From: Tissierellia bacterium
GTDB taxonomy: Bacteria; Bacillota; Clostridia; Tissierellales; Peptoniphilaceae
Assembly: GCA_012519495.1 (NCBI GenBank)
Contig: JAAYQA010000013.1
Coordinates: 1-36,418 of the forward strand
Direction: 5' to 3'
Length of the DNA stretch: 36,418 bases
In this document: in pieces, positions 15,523 to 23,387 of the stretch
Numbering within the stretch: position 1 is the stretch's first letter
How the letters are laid out: each line of letters starts with the position of its first letter
Translations under genes and position numbers: made by a program
The notes under the pieces: generated by a model
Seen by the model: only the letters and a program-made list of their open reading frames with translations
Databases searched by the model: none
What the model was told of the DNA's origin: nothing

Positions 15523-16965
15523 ATGCGACCCGAGGAAGTGGAAAACCTAACCCTGTTATCCGACTATTATGAATTTACCATGGGTAACGGTTACCACGAA
15601 GCCGGATACGATGACACCATCGGCTATTTTGACCTGTATTACCGCACCGTACCCGACTCCGGCGGCTTTGCCATTGCAGCAGGGCTGGAGCAATTGATCG
15701 AATACATTCAGAATCTTCATTTTACCGAAGAGGATTTGACTTTCCTGCAAGAAAAAGGCATCTTCAGCGATTCCTTCTTAGACTATCTCAGAAATTTCCA
15801 ATTCTCCTGCGATGTATGGGCGATGCCGGAAGGCACCGTCGTTTTTCCGAACGAACCGCTGGTTGTGGTTCGCGGCCCCATCATTCAGGCGCAGCTGATT
15901 GAAACCATGGCGCTCTTGCTGATCAATCATCAGAGCCTGATTGCCACCAAGGCCAATCGCATGGTGCGCGCCTCCGAAGGCCGCATCGTGATGGAATTCG
16001 GCGCACGGCGCGCCCACGGTTCCAGCGCGGCCACCTTAGGTGCCCGCGCAGCGTATATCGGCGGCGTGGCCGGTTCTTCCAATACCCTCACCGACAAACG
16101 ATACGGCGTCCCTGCCTTAGGCACAATGGCCCATTCGTGGGTGCAGTTGTTCCCCACCGAATACGATGCGTTTCACGCTTATGCCAGCATTTATCCCGAC
16201 AGCTGCATCCTGCTGGTCGACACCTACGACACCCTGCGTTCGGGGATTCCCAACGCCATCCGCGTGTTTGACGAGGTCGTCACCAAAAAAGGATTCCGCC
16301 CCAAAGGGATCCGGCTGGACTCCGGCGACATTGCCTATTTGTCCAAAGAAGCACGCAAAATGCTGGACGAAGCCGGCTATGCCGATTGCCCCATTGCCGC
16401 ATCCAGTGGCCTGGATGAGTTTATCATACGACATCTCATACAGGAGGGCGCCGAAGTAGACTCCTTCGGTGTAGGCGAACGCCTCATTACATCGCGCAGC
16501 AATCCGGTATTTGGCGGCGTGTACAAACTGGTCGCGGTAGAACAGAACGGAGAATACATCCCGAAGATTAAAATCTCCGCCAATGTGGAAAAAATCACAA
16601 CGCCCGGTTTCAAAAACGTCATCCGCATCTATGACCCGAACACAAACAAAGCGCGCGCCGATCTGCTGACCGAATTCCATGAAGAAATTCCCGACAACGA
16701 ACCGCTGGAAATTTTCCATCCCATGTTTACCTGGAAACGCAAAACTTTCCATGAATTCACTCTGCGAAAACTTCTGGTGCCGGTGTTTGAAAAAGGCAAA
16801 TTAGTATACGATATACCCTCCATCGAACAAACACGCGAATATTGCCAACAAGAGGTCGACAGCCTGTGGGAAGAAGTCAAACGGTTTGACAATCCCCATG
16901 AATATATAGTGGACTTGTCGATCAGCCTCTGGCGTATAAAAGATCAATTGTTGCATAGCATGTAA
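15523..16965 (+). CDS. pncB: Nicotinate phosphoribosyltransferase
   Basis: PncB makes nicotinate mononucleotide from nicotinate and PRPP, an NAD salvage entry. The 480-residue protein begins LLSDYYEFTMGNGYHEAG, a hallmark of the longer Gram-positive type. It contains EFGARRAHG, GTMAHSWVQ, RLDSGDIAYLSKEAR and GVGERLITS, which form the substrate and phosphate sites. Length and motifs are all normal. The ATG at 15523 follows AAAGGGG. It stands between the feo operon and the repair methyltransferase on the same strand. Confidence 0.95.
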   Translation: MRPEEVENLTLLSDYYEFTMGNGYHEAGYDDTIGYFDLYYRTVPDSGGFAIAAGLEQLIEYIQNLHFTEEDLTFLQEKGIFSDSFLDYLRNFQFSCDVWAMPEGTVVFPNEPLVVVRGPIIQAQLIETMALLLINHQSLIATKANRMVRASEGRIVMEFGARRAHGSSAATLGARAAYIGGVAGSSNTLTDKRYGVPALGTMAHSWVQLFPTEYDAFHAYASIYPDSCILLVDTYDTLRSGIPNAIRVFDEVVTKKGFRPKGIRLDSGDIAYLSKEARKMLDEAGYADCPIAASSGLDEFIIRHLIQEGAEVDSFGVGERLITSRSNPVFGGVYKLVAVEQNGEYIPKIKISANVEKITTPGFKNVIRIYDPNTNKARADLLTEFHEEIPDNEPLEIFHPMFTWKRKTFHEFTLRKLLVPVFEKGKLVYDIPSIEQTREYCQQEVDSLWEEVKRFDNPHEYIVDLSISLWRIKDQLLHSM

Positions 16966-16995
16966 TCACATGCGGTTCACGAAAGCGAGGGATAT

Positions 16996-17466
16996 ATGAA
17001 AAATCTAATCCGCTACGATAGCCCCATCGGGCGCATTTCGATAGCCGATGACGGAGAGTGCATAACCGATGTGTTTTTCGGTAAGCCGGGTTCCCTGCAA
17101 ACCCGCTTCAGAGACCATGAAACCCGGTTGAACCAAGCCGCACAAACCCAACTGGAAGAATACTTCTCCGGAGAAAGAAAAGAATTCGATCTGCCCATCA
17201 AACTCGACGGAACGCCTTTTCAGGTGAGCGTTTGGGAGGCTCTGCAAAGAATCCCCTACGGGGAAACCCGCTCCTACCGCGACATCGCCGAAGAGATCGG
17301 CAACCCGAATTCCTATCGCGCCGTCGGGCTTGCCAATAATAAAAATCCTATATCTGTCATTATTCCCTGCCATCGCGTCATCGGCGCAAATGGCGACATG
17401 ATCGGCTACGGCGGCGGACTCAATAAAAAGAGACGACTTCTCGATCTGGAAAAAAAACATAAATAA
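16996..17466 (+). CDS. ogt: Methylated-DNA--protein-cysteine methyltransferase
   Basis: This enzyme removes O6-alkyl groups from guanine by irreversible transfer to its own cysteine. The acceptor is Cys125 in IIPCHRVIG; the DNA-binding helix region (FQVSVWEALQRIPYGETRSY, then PNSYRAVGLANNKNP) precedes it. At 156 residues it is the short single-domain Ogt/MGMT form without an Ada regulatory domain. It starts at 16996 after a GAGGGAT-type site, 30 bases after pncB, and ends at a terminator. Confidence 0.93.
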   Translation: MKNLIRYDSPIGRISIADDGECITDVFFGKPGSLQTRFRDHETRLNQAAQTQLEEYFSGERKEFDLPIKLDGTPFQVSVWEALQRIPYGETRSYRDIAEEIGNPNSYRAVGLANNKNPISVIIPCHRVIGANGDMIGYGGGLNKKRRLLDLEKKHK

Positions 17467-17471
17467 CGCAC

Positions 17472-17511
17472 AACCTCCTATCCGGCCCACGCTTTGGATA
17501 GGAGGTTTTTT
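17472..17511 (+). terminator. Intrinsic terminator after ogt
   Basis: AACCTCCTATCC (17472-17483) pairs with GGATAGGAGGTT (17496-17507) over 12 bases, with a T-run to 17511. Confidence 0.9.
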
Positions 17512-17557
17512 CTTTCCGATTGTCCCGCCGGAACCTGCGGGCCATCCCGTTGCGATA

Positions 17558-17720
17558 CTAACCATGCAGTGTGATCGTCTTCGCGTCAAAATCCAATAGA
17601 CCTTCTGCACGCATTTTGTTCAGCTCCCGACTGAGAGAGGTACGCCCGATGGCGCGAACACCGATATAGTCTGCGCCACCTGCTTCCGATCGGAAAGCGC
17701 TTCGGCCTCCTGCACAGATA
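17558..17720 (-). pseudogene. CRP/FNR family regulator, C-terminal remnant
   Basis: The frame ending at 17558 encodes RTSLSRELNKMRAEGLLDFD, the recognition helix and following strand of CRP/FNR winged helices. Just upstream, another frame reads EALSDRKQVA, the start of the same helix-turn-helix, while ADYIGV continues in the first frame, so a small indel lies between them. The cyclic-nucleotide-binding domain is missing and a terminator hairpin sits where it should be. What is left is a fragment of about 50 residues with no start signal. Which CRP-family member it was cannot be told. Confidence 0.6.
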
Positions 17721-17721
17721 A

Positions 17722-17759
17722 TGAAAACCCCGTAAAACAGCTGCTTTACGGGGTTTTCA
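17722..17759. terminator. Perfect 15-bp inverted repeat, bidirectional terminator-like
   Basis: TGAAAACCCCGTAAA (17722-17736) and its exact complement (17745-17759) enclose an 8-base loop. A- and T-runs are part of the stem. It is 33 bases after the secreted-protein stop at 17793 and can terminate that minus-strand unit. Confidence 0.7.
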
Positions 17760-17792
17760 CATGATACGTAATAGATTTTGTTTTGTAACATT

Positions 17793-18217
17793 TCACACAG
17801 ATTCGTATCGAACTGTATTGGAATACTTAATACTCACGTCTGCATTTGTCTTAGCTACGCTTCGTATCCTATATTCAGCTGAACCCGTAAGTGTGTATGT
17901 TCTTTTGATAGCGGCATTGCCATTCCCACTGGAAGAATAAGTTACTACATCTCTCCAACCGGTTCCGGTGTATCTTTGTCGTGTTACTTGCAAACTAATA
18001 TACTTCCAATTGCTTGCATTTGCCCAGCTATCTATATTGCCGCGCTTCCGCTCAGCCACAACTGCGTTGAATGACTTGTAATATCAACATAATTCGGCTG
18101 GGTATTTGGTGTGTTCCGATTTATTTCATGTATCGTCGTTGCCATTGTTGACGCCAACACAGAACTCGGAAATCCCAATACTATCATAAGCATCATCGAC
18201 AGAATAAAACGTTTCAT
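17793..18217 (-). pseudogene. Small secreted protein, frameshifted
   Basis: The ATG at 18217 opens a clear signal peptide (MKRFILSMMLMIVLGFPSSV, cleavage likely after VLAS). The mature part continues to a TAG at 18034-18032. One frame over, a Ser/Thr/Asn-rich, beta-rich sequence (NIDSWANASNWKYISLQVTR onward, ending SNTVRYESV) runs to 17793. Joining them near 18035-18045 by one added base gives one exported protein of about 141 residues. No long homopolymer lies at the break, which favours a real mutation over a read error. The family was not recognised; it looks like a small beta-sandwich. Confidence 0.55.
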
Positions 18218-18226
18218 GTCTTCCTC

Positions 18227-18445
18227 CTACCGGACATTAAACTCAATATCTCCAATTATCTTTCGTGTCACTTCACGAGACATGTTCGAAGTGATGATAA
18301 AGACGGATGTTTCAACATATCCTACTGTCGTGCTTTCACCGTCTTTAAAAGTCTCATGAAAATCAAAACCATTTACTTGATAGGTATGTGAATCGGTGTT
18401 TTCCGAATCTACTGCGATTACGCTATGAGTCGCAGACATGAAGTT
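18227..18445 (-). pseudogene. DUF4367/anti-sigma-like C-terminal remnant
   Basis: The frame downstream of the sigma-factor remnant encodes SATHSVIAVDSENTDSHTYQ, then VNGFDFHETFKDGES, VFIITSNMSREVTRKIIGDI and a stop at 18227. The strand-turn-strand followed by an S-E-V-x-K-I-I-x-x-I end resembles DUF4367 domains, often the extracytoplasmic part of anti-sigma factors encoded next to sigma-factor genes. It has no start codon or ribosome site of its own and abuts the truncated sigma factor directly. The family assignment is by pattern only. Confidence 0.45.
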
Positions 18446-18839
18446 TGCGCAGCAGCATGGCCTCTTCTTCACAAAGAAATCCCAAAAAATACTCCGCACG
18501 GTCTTCCAGGTTCGCATATCCGCACTCTTCCGTAACAAAATGCGCACTTTGTTCCACCGCATCAAAATTTACTTCTTTCCGTCTGCTTCTCCACTTGTCG
18601 ATAGCGATCCCTCTTACAATCTTTGAAGCCAGTTCCTTGGCCTTAACCGGATTGCTTAGTTCGTATCTGTTTTTTGCACACAGCATTTTTTCTATGGCGT
18701 CATGCACGGCATCCTCGGATAGGGCCACATCGCGTAGAATCCTATAAACTTGCTGAAAAAGCGCGTCCCGGTTTTTCAAATACACGCTTTCTACTTGTTT
18801 GTGATATTGTTTCGAATCAACAGCACGGTTAAAGTACAT
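18423..18839 (-). pseudogene. Sigma-70 family (ECF-like) RNA polymerase sigma factor, truncated
   Basis: Starting at ATG 18839 (GGGGGT 5 bases upstream), about 138 codons remain. Region 2 is recognisable (LFQQVYRILRDVALSEDAVHDAIEKM, VRGIAIDKWRSRRKE). Region 4 begins (LGFLCEEEAMLLRKLHV) and then breaks off at CDS-stop, before the helix-turn-helix that reads the -35 element. The sequence passes without a gap into the DUF4367-like tail in another frame, so a deletion has joined the two genes. A protein without region 4 would not be expected to choose promoters normally. Confidence 0.65.
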
Positions 18840-18916
18840 AGAAGCACCCCCGATATTGCCATCCATCCTTTCTTCTTGTGCCTATCTCATGTAAGCTTAT
18901 ACTACAGTCATTCATG

Positions 18917-18957
18917 TACCATTCGCCGAGCTTCCTTCGGGAGCTCGGCGAATGGTA
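18917..18957. repeat. Perfect 16-bp inverted repeat
   Basis: TACCATTCGCCGAGCT (18917-18932) and its exact complement (18942-18957) are separated by 9 bases (TCCTTCGGG). It lies between the small membrane protein and the sigma-factor remnant. There is no T-run after either arm, so it is an atypical terminator or another palindromic element. Confidence 0.7.
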
Positions 18958-18984
18958 TAAAAAACCCATCGGGTGCTGCACTCT

Positions 18985-19245
18985 TTACAACAGACGGGAT
19001 ATCAGCCAAATGAGCACAATAAACTCTGCTGCCAACCGTCTTTCCCCATGGGAAAAACCGTATCGCCGATAAATCAATCCGAAAGTAAGCACATTGTAAA
19101 GAAGCAGATTTGCAGCAATAACATCCGTTGCACGGTAGTCGGTAAACCACAAAAGGATAAACACCACACTCATTAGAAATATACTGAGGGCAATATTTGT
19201 CGGAGACTTTTGAAACGCGCGGATTCTTGGGTCTATTTCCCTCAT
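18985..19245 (-). CDS. Small membrane protein, unknown function
   Basis: An 86-residue protein with a charged N-terminus (MREIDPRIRAFQKSP) and two or three hydrophobic helices (IALSIFLMSVVFILLWF, VIAANLLLYNVLTFGLIY, FIVLIWLIS). AGGAGG precedes the ATG at 19245 by 6 bases, so the start is well supported. It follows the end of a degraded frame by 15 bases. No family was recognised. Its position among sigma/anti-sigma remnants and exported proteins suggests an envelope-related cluster. Confidence 0.65.
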   Translation of the reverse strand: MREIDPRIRAFQKSPTNIALSIFLMSVVFILLWFTDYRATDVIAANLLLYNVLTFGLIYRRYGFSHGERRLAAEFIVLIWLISRLL

Positions 19246-19260
19246 GGCAACCTCCTTGAA

Positions 19261-19455
19261 TTACGGTCCTCCTATAGATTTTGAGAAGTAATGGGTTTTA
19301 AGGCCTAGATCTTTCTCGCCTCCACCCCATGTTCCATAACAGTAGAGATTAGACTTTCTAAATAGAAAACCCGATGTATAAGTATATCTCACGATTCGAG
19401 TTGCACTGGGTGGGTATCCATCCATGTTGCCCCCGCATAAGGAAAACCCCCACAC
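19261..19455 (-). pseudogene. Beta-rich exported-protein fragment, probably degraded
   Basis: The frame ending at 19261 encodes an aromatic- and Gly-rich sequence (NMDGYPPSATRIVRYTYTSG, LYCYGTWGGGEKDLGLKTHY) that looks like the C-terminal part of a secreted beta-structured protein. No ribosome site or signal peptide precedes it. Upstream, 19456-19651, open stretches in other frames (for example TKGLSAPVNISRER) suggest the 5' part has been frameshifted. It resembles in character, though not clearly in sequence, the secreted protein at 17793-18217. Confidence 0.35.
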
Positions 19456-19651
19456 AAGTACCCTAATGCTCGTATACGTCCAATAAGTAATCCTGAGTGT
19501 GCATTTCTCTCTCTTGATATATTAACCGGAGCAGAAAGACCCTTTGTGACACTGAAAAGTATAATATCTGAATTCCGTCGGTAAAGAGAAAGAGTCCGAG
19601 CACATTTATTGTGCTGTTGGTAGCCGACTGCCCGTTTTGCTGTGAGACCGA

Positions 19652-20812
19652 CTACTCCAGATACAGAAAATGATTGGATCTGGTTTGTAGTACAAAGCCG
19701 TCATACATTGGGAATAGACGCCATCCGACCGTATTTTCCGGATGTCGCAAAGGACGAATCGTTTGCATTTTGGTATCGTAAAAGAATAGATTGTTTTCGG
19801 GCTCCGCGATCACAAGTGTTTGCGTTTTTTTGTCCAGATTAGCGGAAAACCGCAAACTGCCAAATTGTCGGGTATCTACCATTTCATTCGTGCGACAATC
19901 AAAAACATGGAAGGACTGTTTTGACGGATGTTGTGTGTTCGTCAACTGGCGTATCCCAAGTACATAATCGGAAACGGCTACAAGATCACTCAACGGGTAA
20001 GGCAACGCTGCCATTTCGGTTAATATGCCGCTTTGCATATCGTATACATGCAGTTTTGCATCATCGAGTGAACCATCTTCACGTAAATTTACAATTTCCA
20101 TCACCAAGTTATTCTTGTCATTGTAGCAGATTTCTAAGATACGTTCGGGATGCTCCCGTTTCACCAGTGTACGCAATTCTTCCTTCTCAAGATCAAACAG
20201 GGAAAGCACACTCTTATGTTCCGTCCAGTCATCGCTTATTATTGCTATGTGTGTATCATTTAAGGCAAAGGCGTTCACCACCTTCTGATTCTCTGCGATC
20301 CAATGAGTTGTCCCCGTATCCAGTATCAGGTTCCAATGGCTATCCAGATACAAGAGTACTTTCTGATCGTAAACCCGACCGTTCAGTAAGCCCACCGCGG
20401 TGTCGGCCGGGAATGCATCCATCATTTGCCCAGGAGATGTAAAGCTGATGGGCTTGCCTATCCCCGTTAATGGCATGATTGAATGTAAATCTTCTCTGTT
20501 ATACGCAAGCGTTTGTGGGGTGATTTGTGTGATATCCATATTTTTAAGTACCTGGTCTTCTTGGAGTAAGCTGATTTCTTCCTGCACACTGAGTGAACGC
20601 AATCGTTGTTTTGTGTACGGATCATTCTGGATAACCGCGTCTTTTTCATTCCTTGCAGATGCGTCAGGATCGGCGTGGACACCCGTTTCCGTTTCTGAAG
20701 TAGGCTCGGATATCGCATGATCTGTTGCTGGACGGTCACTTAATGCGTTTTTCGAACAGCCGCAAACTATAAGAACGACCATAATAAGTAAGATATATCT
20801 GCTGCGCAGCAT
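19652..20812 (-). CDS. Lipoprotein, unknown function (possible beta-propeller)
   Basis: A 386-residue protein with a hydrophobic N-terminus (LLIMVVLIVCGCSK) ending in a lipobox-like VCGC, so Cys19 is probably lipidated and the protein anchored outside the membrane. A Ser/Thr/Asp-rich linker (about 20-60) is followed by repeated short strands with Asp/Trp turns (KVLLYLDSHWNLILD, HIAIISDDWTEH, VLSLFDLEKEEL, KLHVYDMQSGI, FHVFDCRTNEM), suggesting a beta-propeller. GGAGG precedes the ATG by 6 bases. It follows the broken C39-like peptidase by 13 bases and was probably co-transcribed with it. The frame itself is intact. Confidence 0.7.
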   Translation of the reverse strand: MLRSRYILLIMVVLIVCGCSKNALSDRPATDHAISEPTSETETGVHADPDASARNEKDAVIQNDPYTKQRLRSLSVQEEISLLQEDQVLKNMDITQITPQTLAYNREDLHSIMPLTGIGKPISFTSPGQMMDAFPADTAVGLLNGRVYDQKVLLYLDSHWNLILDTGTTHWIAENQKVVNAFALNDTHIAIISDDWTEHKSVLSLFDLEKEELRTLVKREHPERILEICYNDKNNLVMEIVNLREDGSLDDAKLHVYDMQSGILTEMAALPYPLSDLVAVSDYVLGIRQLTNTQHPSKQSFHVFDCRTNEMVDTRQFGSLRFSANLDKKTQTLVIAEPENNLFFYDTKMQTIRPLRHPENTVGWRLFPMYDGFVLQTRSNHFLYLE

Positions 20813-20825
20813 TGTCTGCCTCCGA

Positions 20826-21539
20826 TCAATAAATAATGGCGTTGTCTTTGTGTTGGTAGTTCATGCCGTAAATTCTTGAAAATGGGTGCCATTTAATGCC
20901 TTCCCCAGATCTGTAAGGATCGTTGATTTTTACAGTTTGTACTATTGCCTGTAAATTGATGTCACTTGGACTTGCACCTTGATAATCCAGGTTCAATCCA
21001 GAGACCACCATATAATGACCTGCCGTAGCGTACGGCCAATTGTATCCATAAGAATTTATATCAATAATGATCGGTTTGTAATTTCTAAGAGATAGTTTCG
21101 CCCAGTTTAACCACTGAGTTTGAGAAGTAAAAACTCCTACTTCATATCGCCAAGATTGGTTCTTGTTTAACTCTTTTACTATAGCGTGAAATCCAGTTCC
21201 AGCTTGTGAAGTAGTGTTCATTCTCTTGGCATATTCCTGCTAAGAATATGACCATCCTTGAATATATTGCAACACCATTTCGACACTAGCCGGCCCACAC
21301 CACCAGTTTTCCTTTTGATAGTACAAGGGAACATTAAGACTCATCCAAAAATTCTCACTTTACATCGCATCATGTTTCCCATTGAGCTTGTCCACTGACT
21401 GGATAGCTTCTCCGTTGACGTTAAGTCCTCCAGTGGGCCCTCTGCTATCAAAAGCAAATGAATCTGAAGCGTCTACTATAGTCCCGTTGGCAAGCATTAA
21501 CCACATGGCAATCAGGAAACAGATTGTTTTCTTTTTCAT
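20826..21539 (-). pseudogene. Secreted C39-like cysteine peptidase with two in-frame stops
   Basis: An ATG at 21539 with GGAGGAG upstream opens a signal peptide (MKKKTICFLIAMWLMLANGT). The single frame then runs 238 codons with no shift but with TAA at codon 60 (21362-21360) and TAG at codon 100 (21242-21240). Across the stops it reads as one protein: LNVPLYYQKENWWCGPAS with the catalytic Cys81, AGHYMVVSG with His175 and INDPY with Asp207, the C39_2/papain-like triad of Firmicutes exported peptidases. Both stops could be Gln codons changed by C-to-T. A 131-residue piece from 21221 would lack the catalytic Cys. A dead gene is most likely. Confidence 0.75.
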
Positions 21540-21714
21540 TTTTTCTCCTCCAATTATTCGAAGTTTGCCTTTGCCTAGTTTTCAAGTTATTGGCAATTCT
21601 GTTATTAACGTTCTAATAACGAATAACACAAAGAAAATCACGTTTTTTTTACATCGTTGGCCCCCTCTCTCACAAAACGGATGTTCGCATTCAATGACTA
21701 TTCCCCCCTTGAAA
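21540..21714 (-). promoter_or_regulatory. Upstream region of the C39-like gene with a palindromic operator candidate
   Basis: This AT-rich gap holds GTTATTA and TAATAAC (21601-21607 and 21614-21620), a 7-bp perfect inverted repeat spaced by 6, followed by a further AATAAC. It suits a dimeric regulator. Clear -35/-10 boxes were not identified; nothing else was seen. Confidence 0.35.
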
Positions 21715-21911
21715 TCAACGTAATTCCATCGGGTCCTTCCCAACAAACGGTATGATTACCGGTTCATTCCGATTCCAATCAAAGTACACCAAACTGTCTT
21801 GCGACAGCGTAATCATGGGGGCATTTCCCCGGGATACAGGAGATAGCTGTTTGCTCCTATGGATTCATACGTCCCGTTTTCCGTCACCCCGTCCACGCGG
21901 ATTTTCTTCAT
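21715..21911 (-). pseudogene. Small ORF broken by a single-base deletion
   Basis: The ATG at 21911 has AGGAGG upstream and encodes MKKIRVDGVTENGTYESIGA, then NSYLLYPGEMPP and a TGA. Adding one C to the C5 run near 21816-21821 joins it to MITLSQDSLVYFDWN and on to a stop at 21717-21715, giving about 65 residues. The combined sequence is a plausible small cytoplasmic protein, but no family was recognised. A read error in the C-run is as likely as a mutation. Confidence 0.35.
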
Positions 21912-21982
21912 GACTTCTCCCCTCCTCTACTATATAACCGTTTCAGCCGTCTTTTTGTGACATGTTTTAGTGAATAACTTTG

Positions 21983-22612
21983 CTATTCTTCTCGCAAGGC
22001 ATCCCGCAGACGCTTTACATCTGCTGTCACATCGTCCGATTGCATCAGATAGCGCACGACACAGGCGCCGTTGTTGCCTGTGTTTTTGAGTATGTGCACA
22101 TTGTCCGCGGTGAGTCCGCCGATGGCGAGAACGCCGATATTTACCGCTTCGGCAATGGCTTTCAGGCTATCCACCGATGTACGTACCGGATTGTCATGTG
22201 TGGTCGTGGGATAGATGGCCCCTACGCCGACATAGTCTGCGCCGTCTGCTTCGGCTTTTTTTGCCGCTTCTACGGTTTTGGCCGTTGCGCCGACAATTTT
22301 TTCCGGCCCCAGCAGTTTTCTTGCCATGGCGACCGGCAGATCGTCTGCTCCCACATGGACACCGTCTGTATCCAATGCAAGGGCAATGTCTACCCGGTCA
22401 TCCATCACAAACGGAACGCCGTATTTTTTGCAGATGTCTTTTATTCGCGCCCCTTTTTGCAGAATCTCCGCCGTGCTTGCTTCTTTTTCCCGCAGCTGCA
22501 GGATGTCGATCCCTGCCCGGCAGGCTTCTTCGATGCGGGCATAAAAGGTGTTTTCGTCCAGCCCGCGGGGGTCTGTAATTAAATAAATCGCGTCTTTTTT
22601 CTTTTCAAACAT
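21983..22612 (-). CDS. thiE: Thiamine phosphate synthase
   Basis: ThiE couples HMP-PP and thiazole phosphate into thiamine phosphate. The 209-residue TIM barrel shows AIYLITDP at the first strand, LQLREKEAS (diphosphate contact), FVMDDRVDIALALDTDGVHV, GVGAIYPTTTHD and VLAIGGL. The ATG at 22612 is chosen because GGAG lies 6 bases upstream and it overlaps the thiM end by 8 bases; the in-frame ATG at 22630 has no such site. It is the last gene of the TPP-riboswitch operon. Confidence 0.94.
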   Translation of the reverse strand: MFEKKKDAIYLITDPRGLDENTFYARIEEACRAGIDILQLREKEASTAEILQKGARIKDICKKYGVPFVMDDRVDIALALDTDGVHVGADDLPVAMARKLLGPEKIVGATAKTVEAAKKAEADGADYVGVGAIYPTTTHDNPVRTSVDSLKAIAEAVNIGVLAIGGLTADNVHILKNTGNNGACVVRYLMQSDDVTADVKRLRDALREE

Positions 22613-23387
22613 GTCTTTCTCCAAATGCATAGTCTTTGCCGCGGATGACTTCTTCCAGAACGCTTAAGAATACGGGGTAATAAAACCCGATCCCGAATGA
22701 TGCGTTTACCCGCTTCATGGTTTCCTCGCCTACGGCCCCGTTCAGACGCATGGCAACGATCGCGCCTCGGAAAGGATCGATCGCGGCATACACGGCGCAA
22801 AGCAGGCTTCCGATGCAACCGGTGCCGGTTACCATCTGCATGGCGGGGTCACCCAGTTCCACCCGACTCATGTCTTTTCCGTCGGTAATGAGGTCTGTGG
22901 CGCCGGAGACGACAACAACTTTGGCCGTGTTGCGGGTCAGCTGCAAAGCCGCCTGGAGCGCCTGCTCTTCGTGCTCTGTTTCCGCATCCACGCCCCGGGC
23001 CGTGTCTTTGTCCAAAGATAAGGCCAGGATTTCTGCCTGATTCCCCTTCAGTACATCGATTTTTGCGATCTCTGCAAATTCTCTGACCTGTCTGCGGCGC
23101 GAAGCCGATGCGGCCACACCGGACACATCCAGCACAAAAGGCGCGCCGCGGTGCAAGGCGGCTTCTCTGGCAATGCGCATGGCCTGCATCCGGTCTTTTG
23201 TCTGCGACCCCAGATTGCCGTATACGACATCGGCTGCTTTGGTCAGTTCCGCGACTTCGTCGGGATTGTCCGCTGCAAGCGCTTTGGCTCCCGCAATGAG
23301 GCAGGCATTCACGCAGACCTCTTTGACCATATCGTGCATCAGCAGGTGAATCAGCGGGTTTTTTTTGATCAGCTCATCTGTCATCAT
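22605..23387 (-). CDS. thiM: Hydroxyethylthiazole kinase
   Basis: ThiM phosphorylates the salvaged thiazole alcohol. The 260-residue ribokinase-like protein has NPLIHLLMHDMVKEVCVNAC at the start, PFVLDVSGVAAS, LKGNQAEI, VVVSGATDLI and the GTGCIGS anion hole with the family Cys (TGTGCIGSLLCA). The ATG pair at 23387/23384 overlaps the thiW stop, with GAGGTGA upstream. One detail: LDVSGVAAS replaces the usual LDPVGVGAT, so the Pro and one Gly are changed while the remaining sites look normal. Confidence 0.92.
   Translation of the reverse strand: MMTDELIKKNPLIHLLMHDMVKEVCVNACLIAGAKALAADNPDEVAELTKAADVVYGNLGSQTKDRMQAMRIAREAALHRGAPFVLDVSGVAASASRRRQVREFAEIAKIDVLKGNQAEILALSLDKDTARGVDAETEHEEQALQAALQLTRNTAKVVVVSGATDLITDGKDMSRVELGDPAMQMVTGTGCIGSLLCAVYAAIDPFRGAIVAMRLNGAVGEETMKRVNASFGIGFYYPVFLSVLEEVIRGKDYAFGERHV

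Noticed and set aside
20826..21539. Alternative genetic code (TAA/TAG as Gln)
   Set aside because: TAA and TAG are ordinary ends of many intact genes here, including pyrB, pyrD, thiD and mscS-operon genes, so recoding of the whole genome is excluded.
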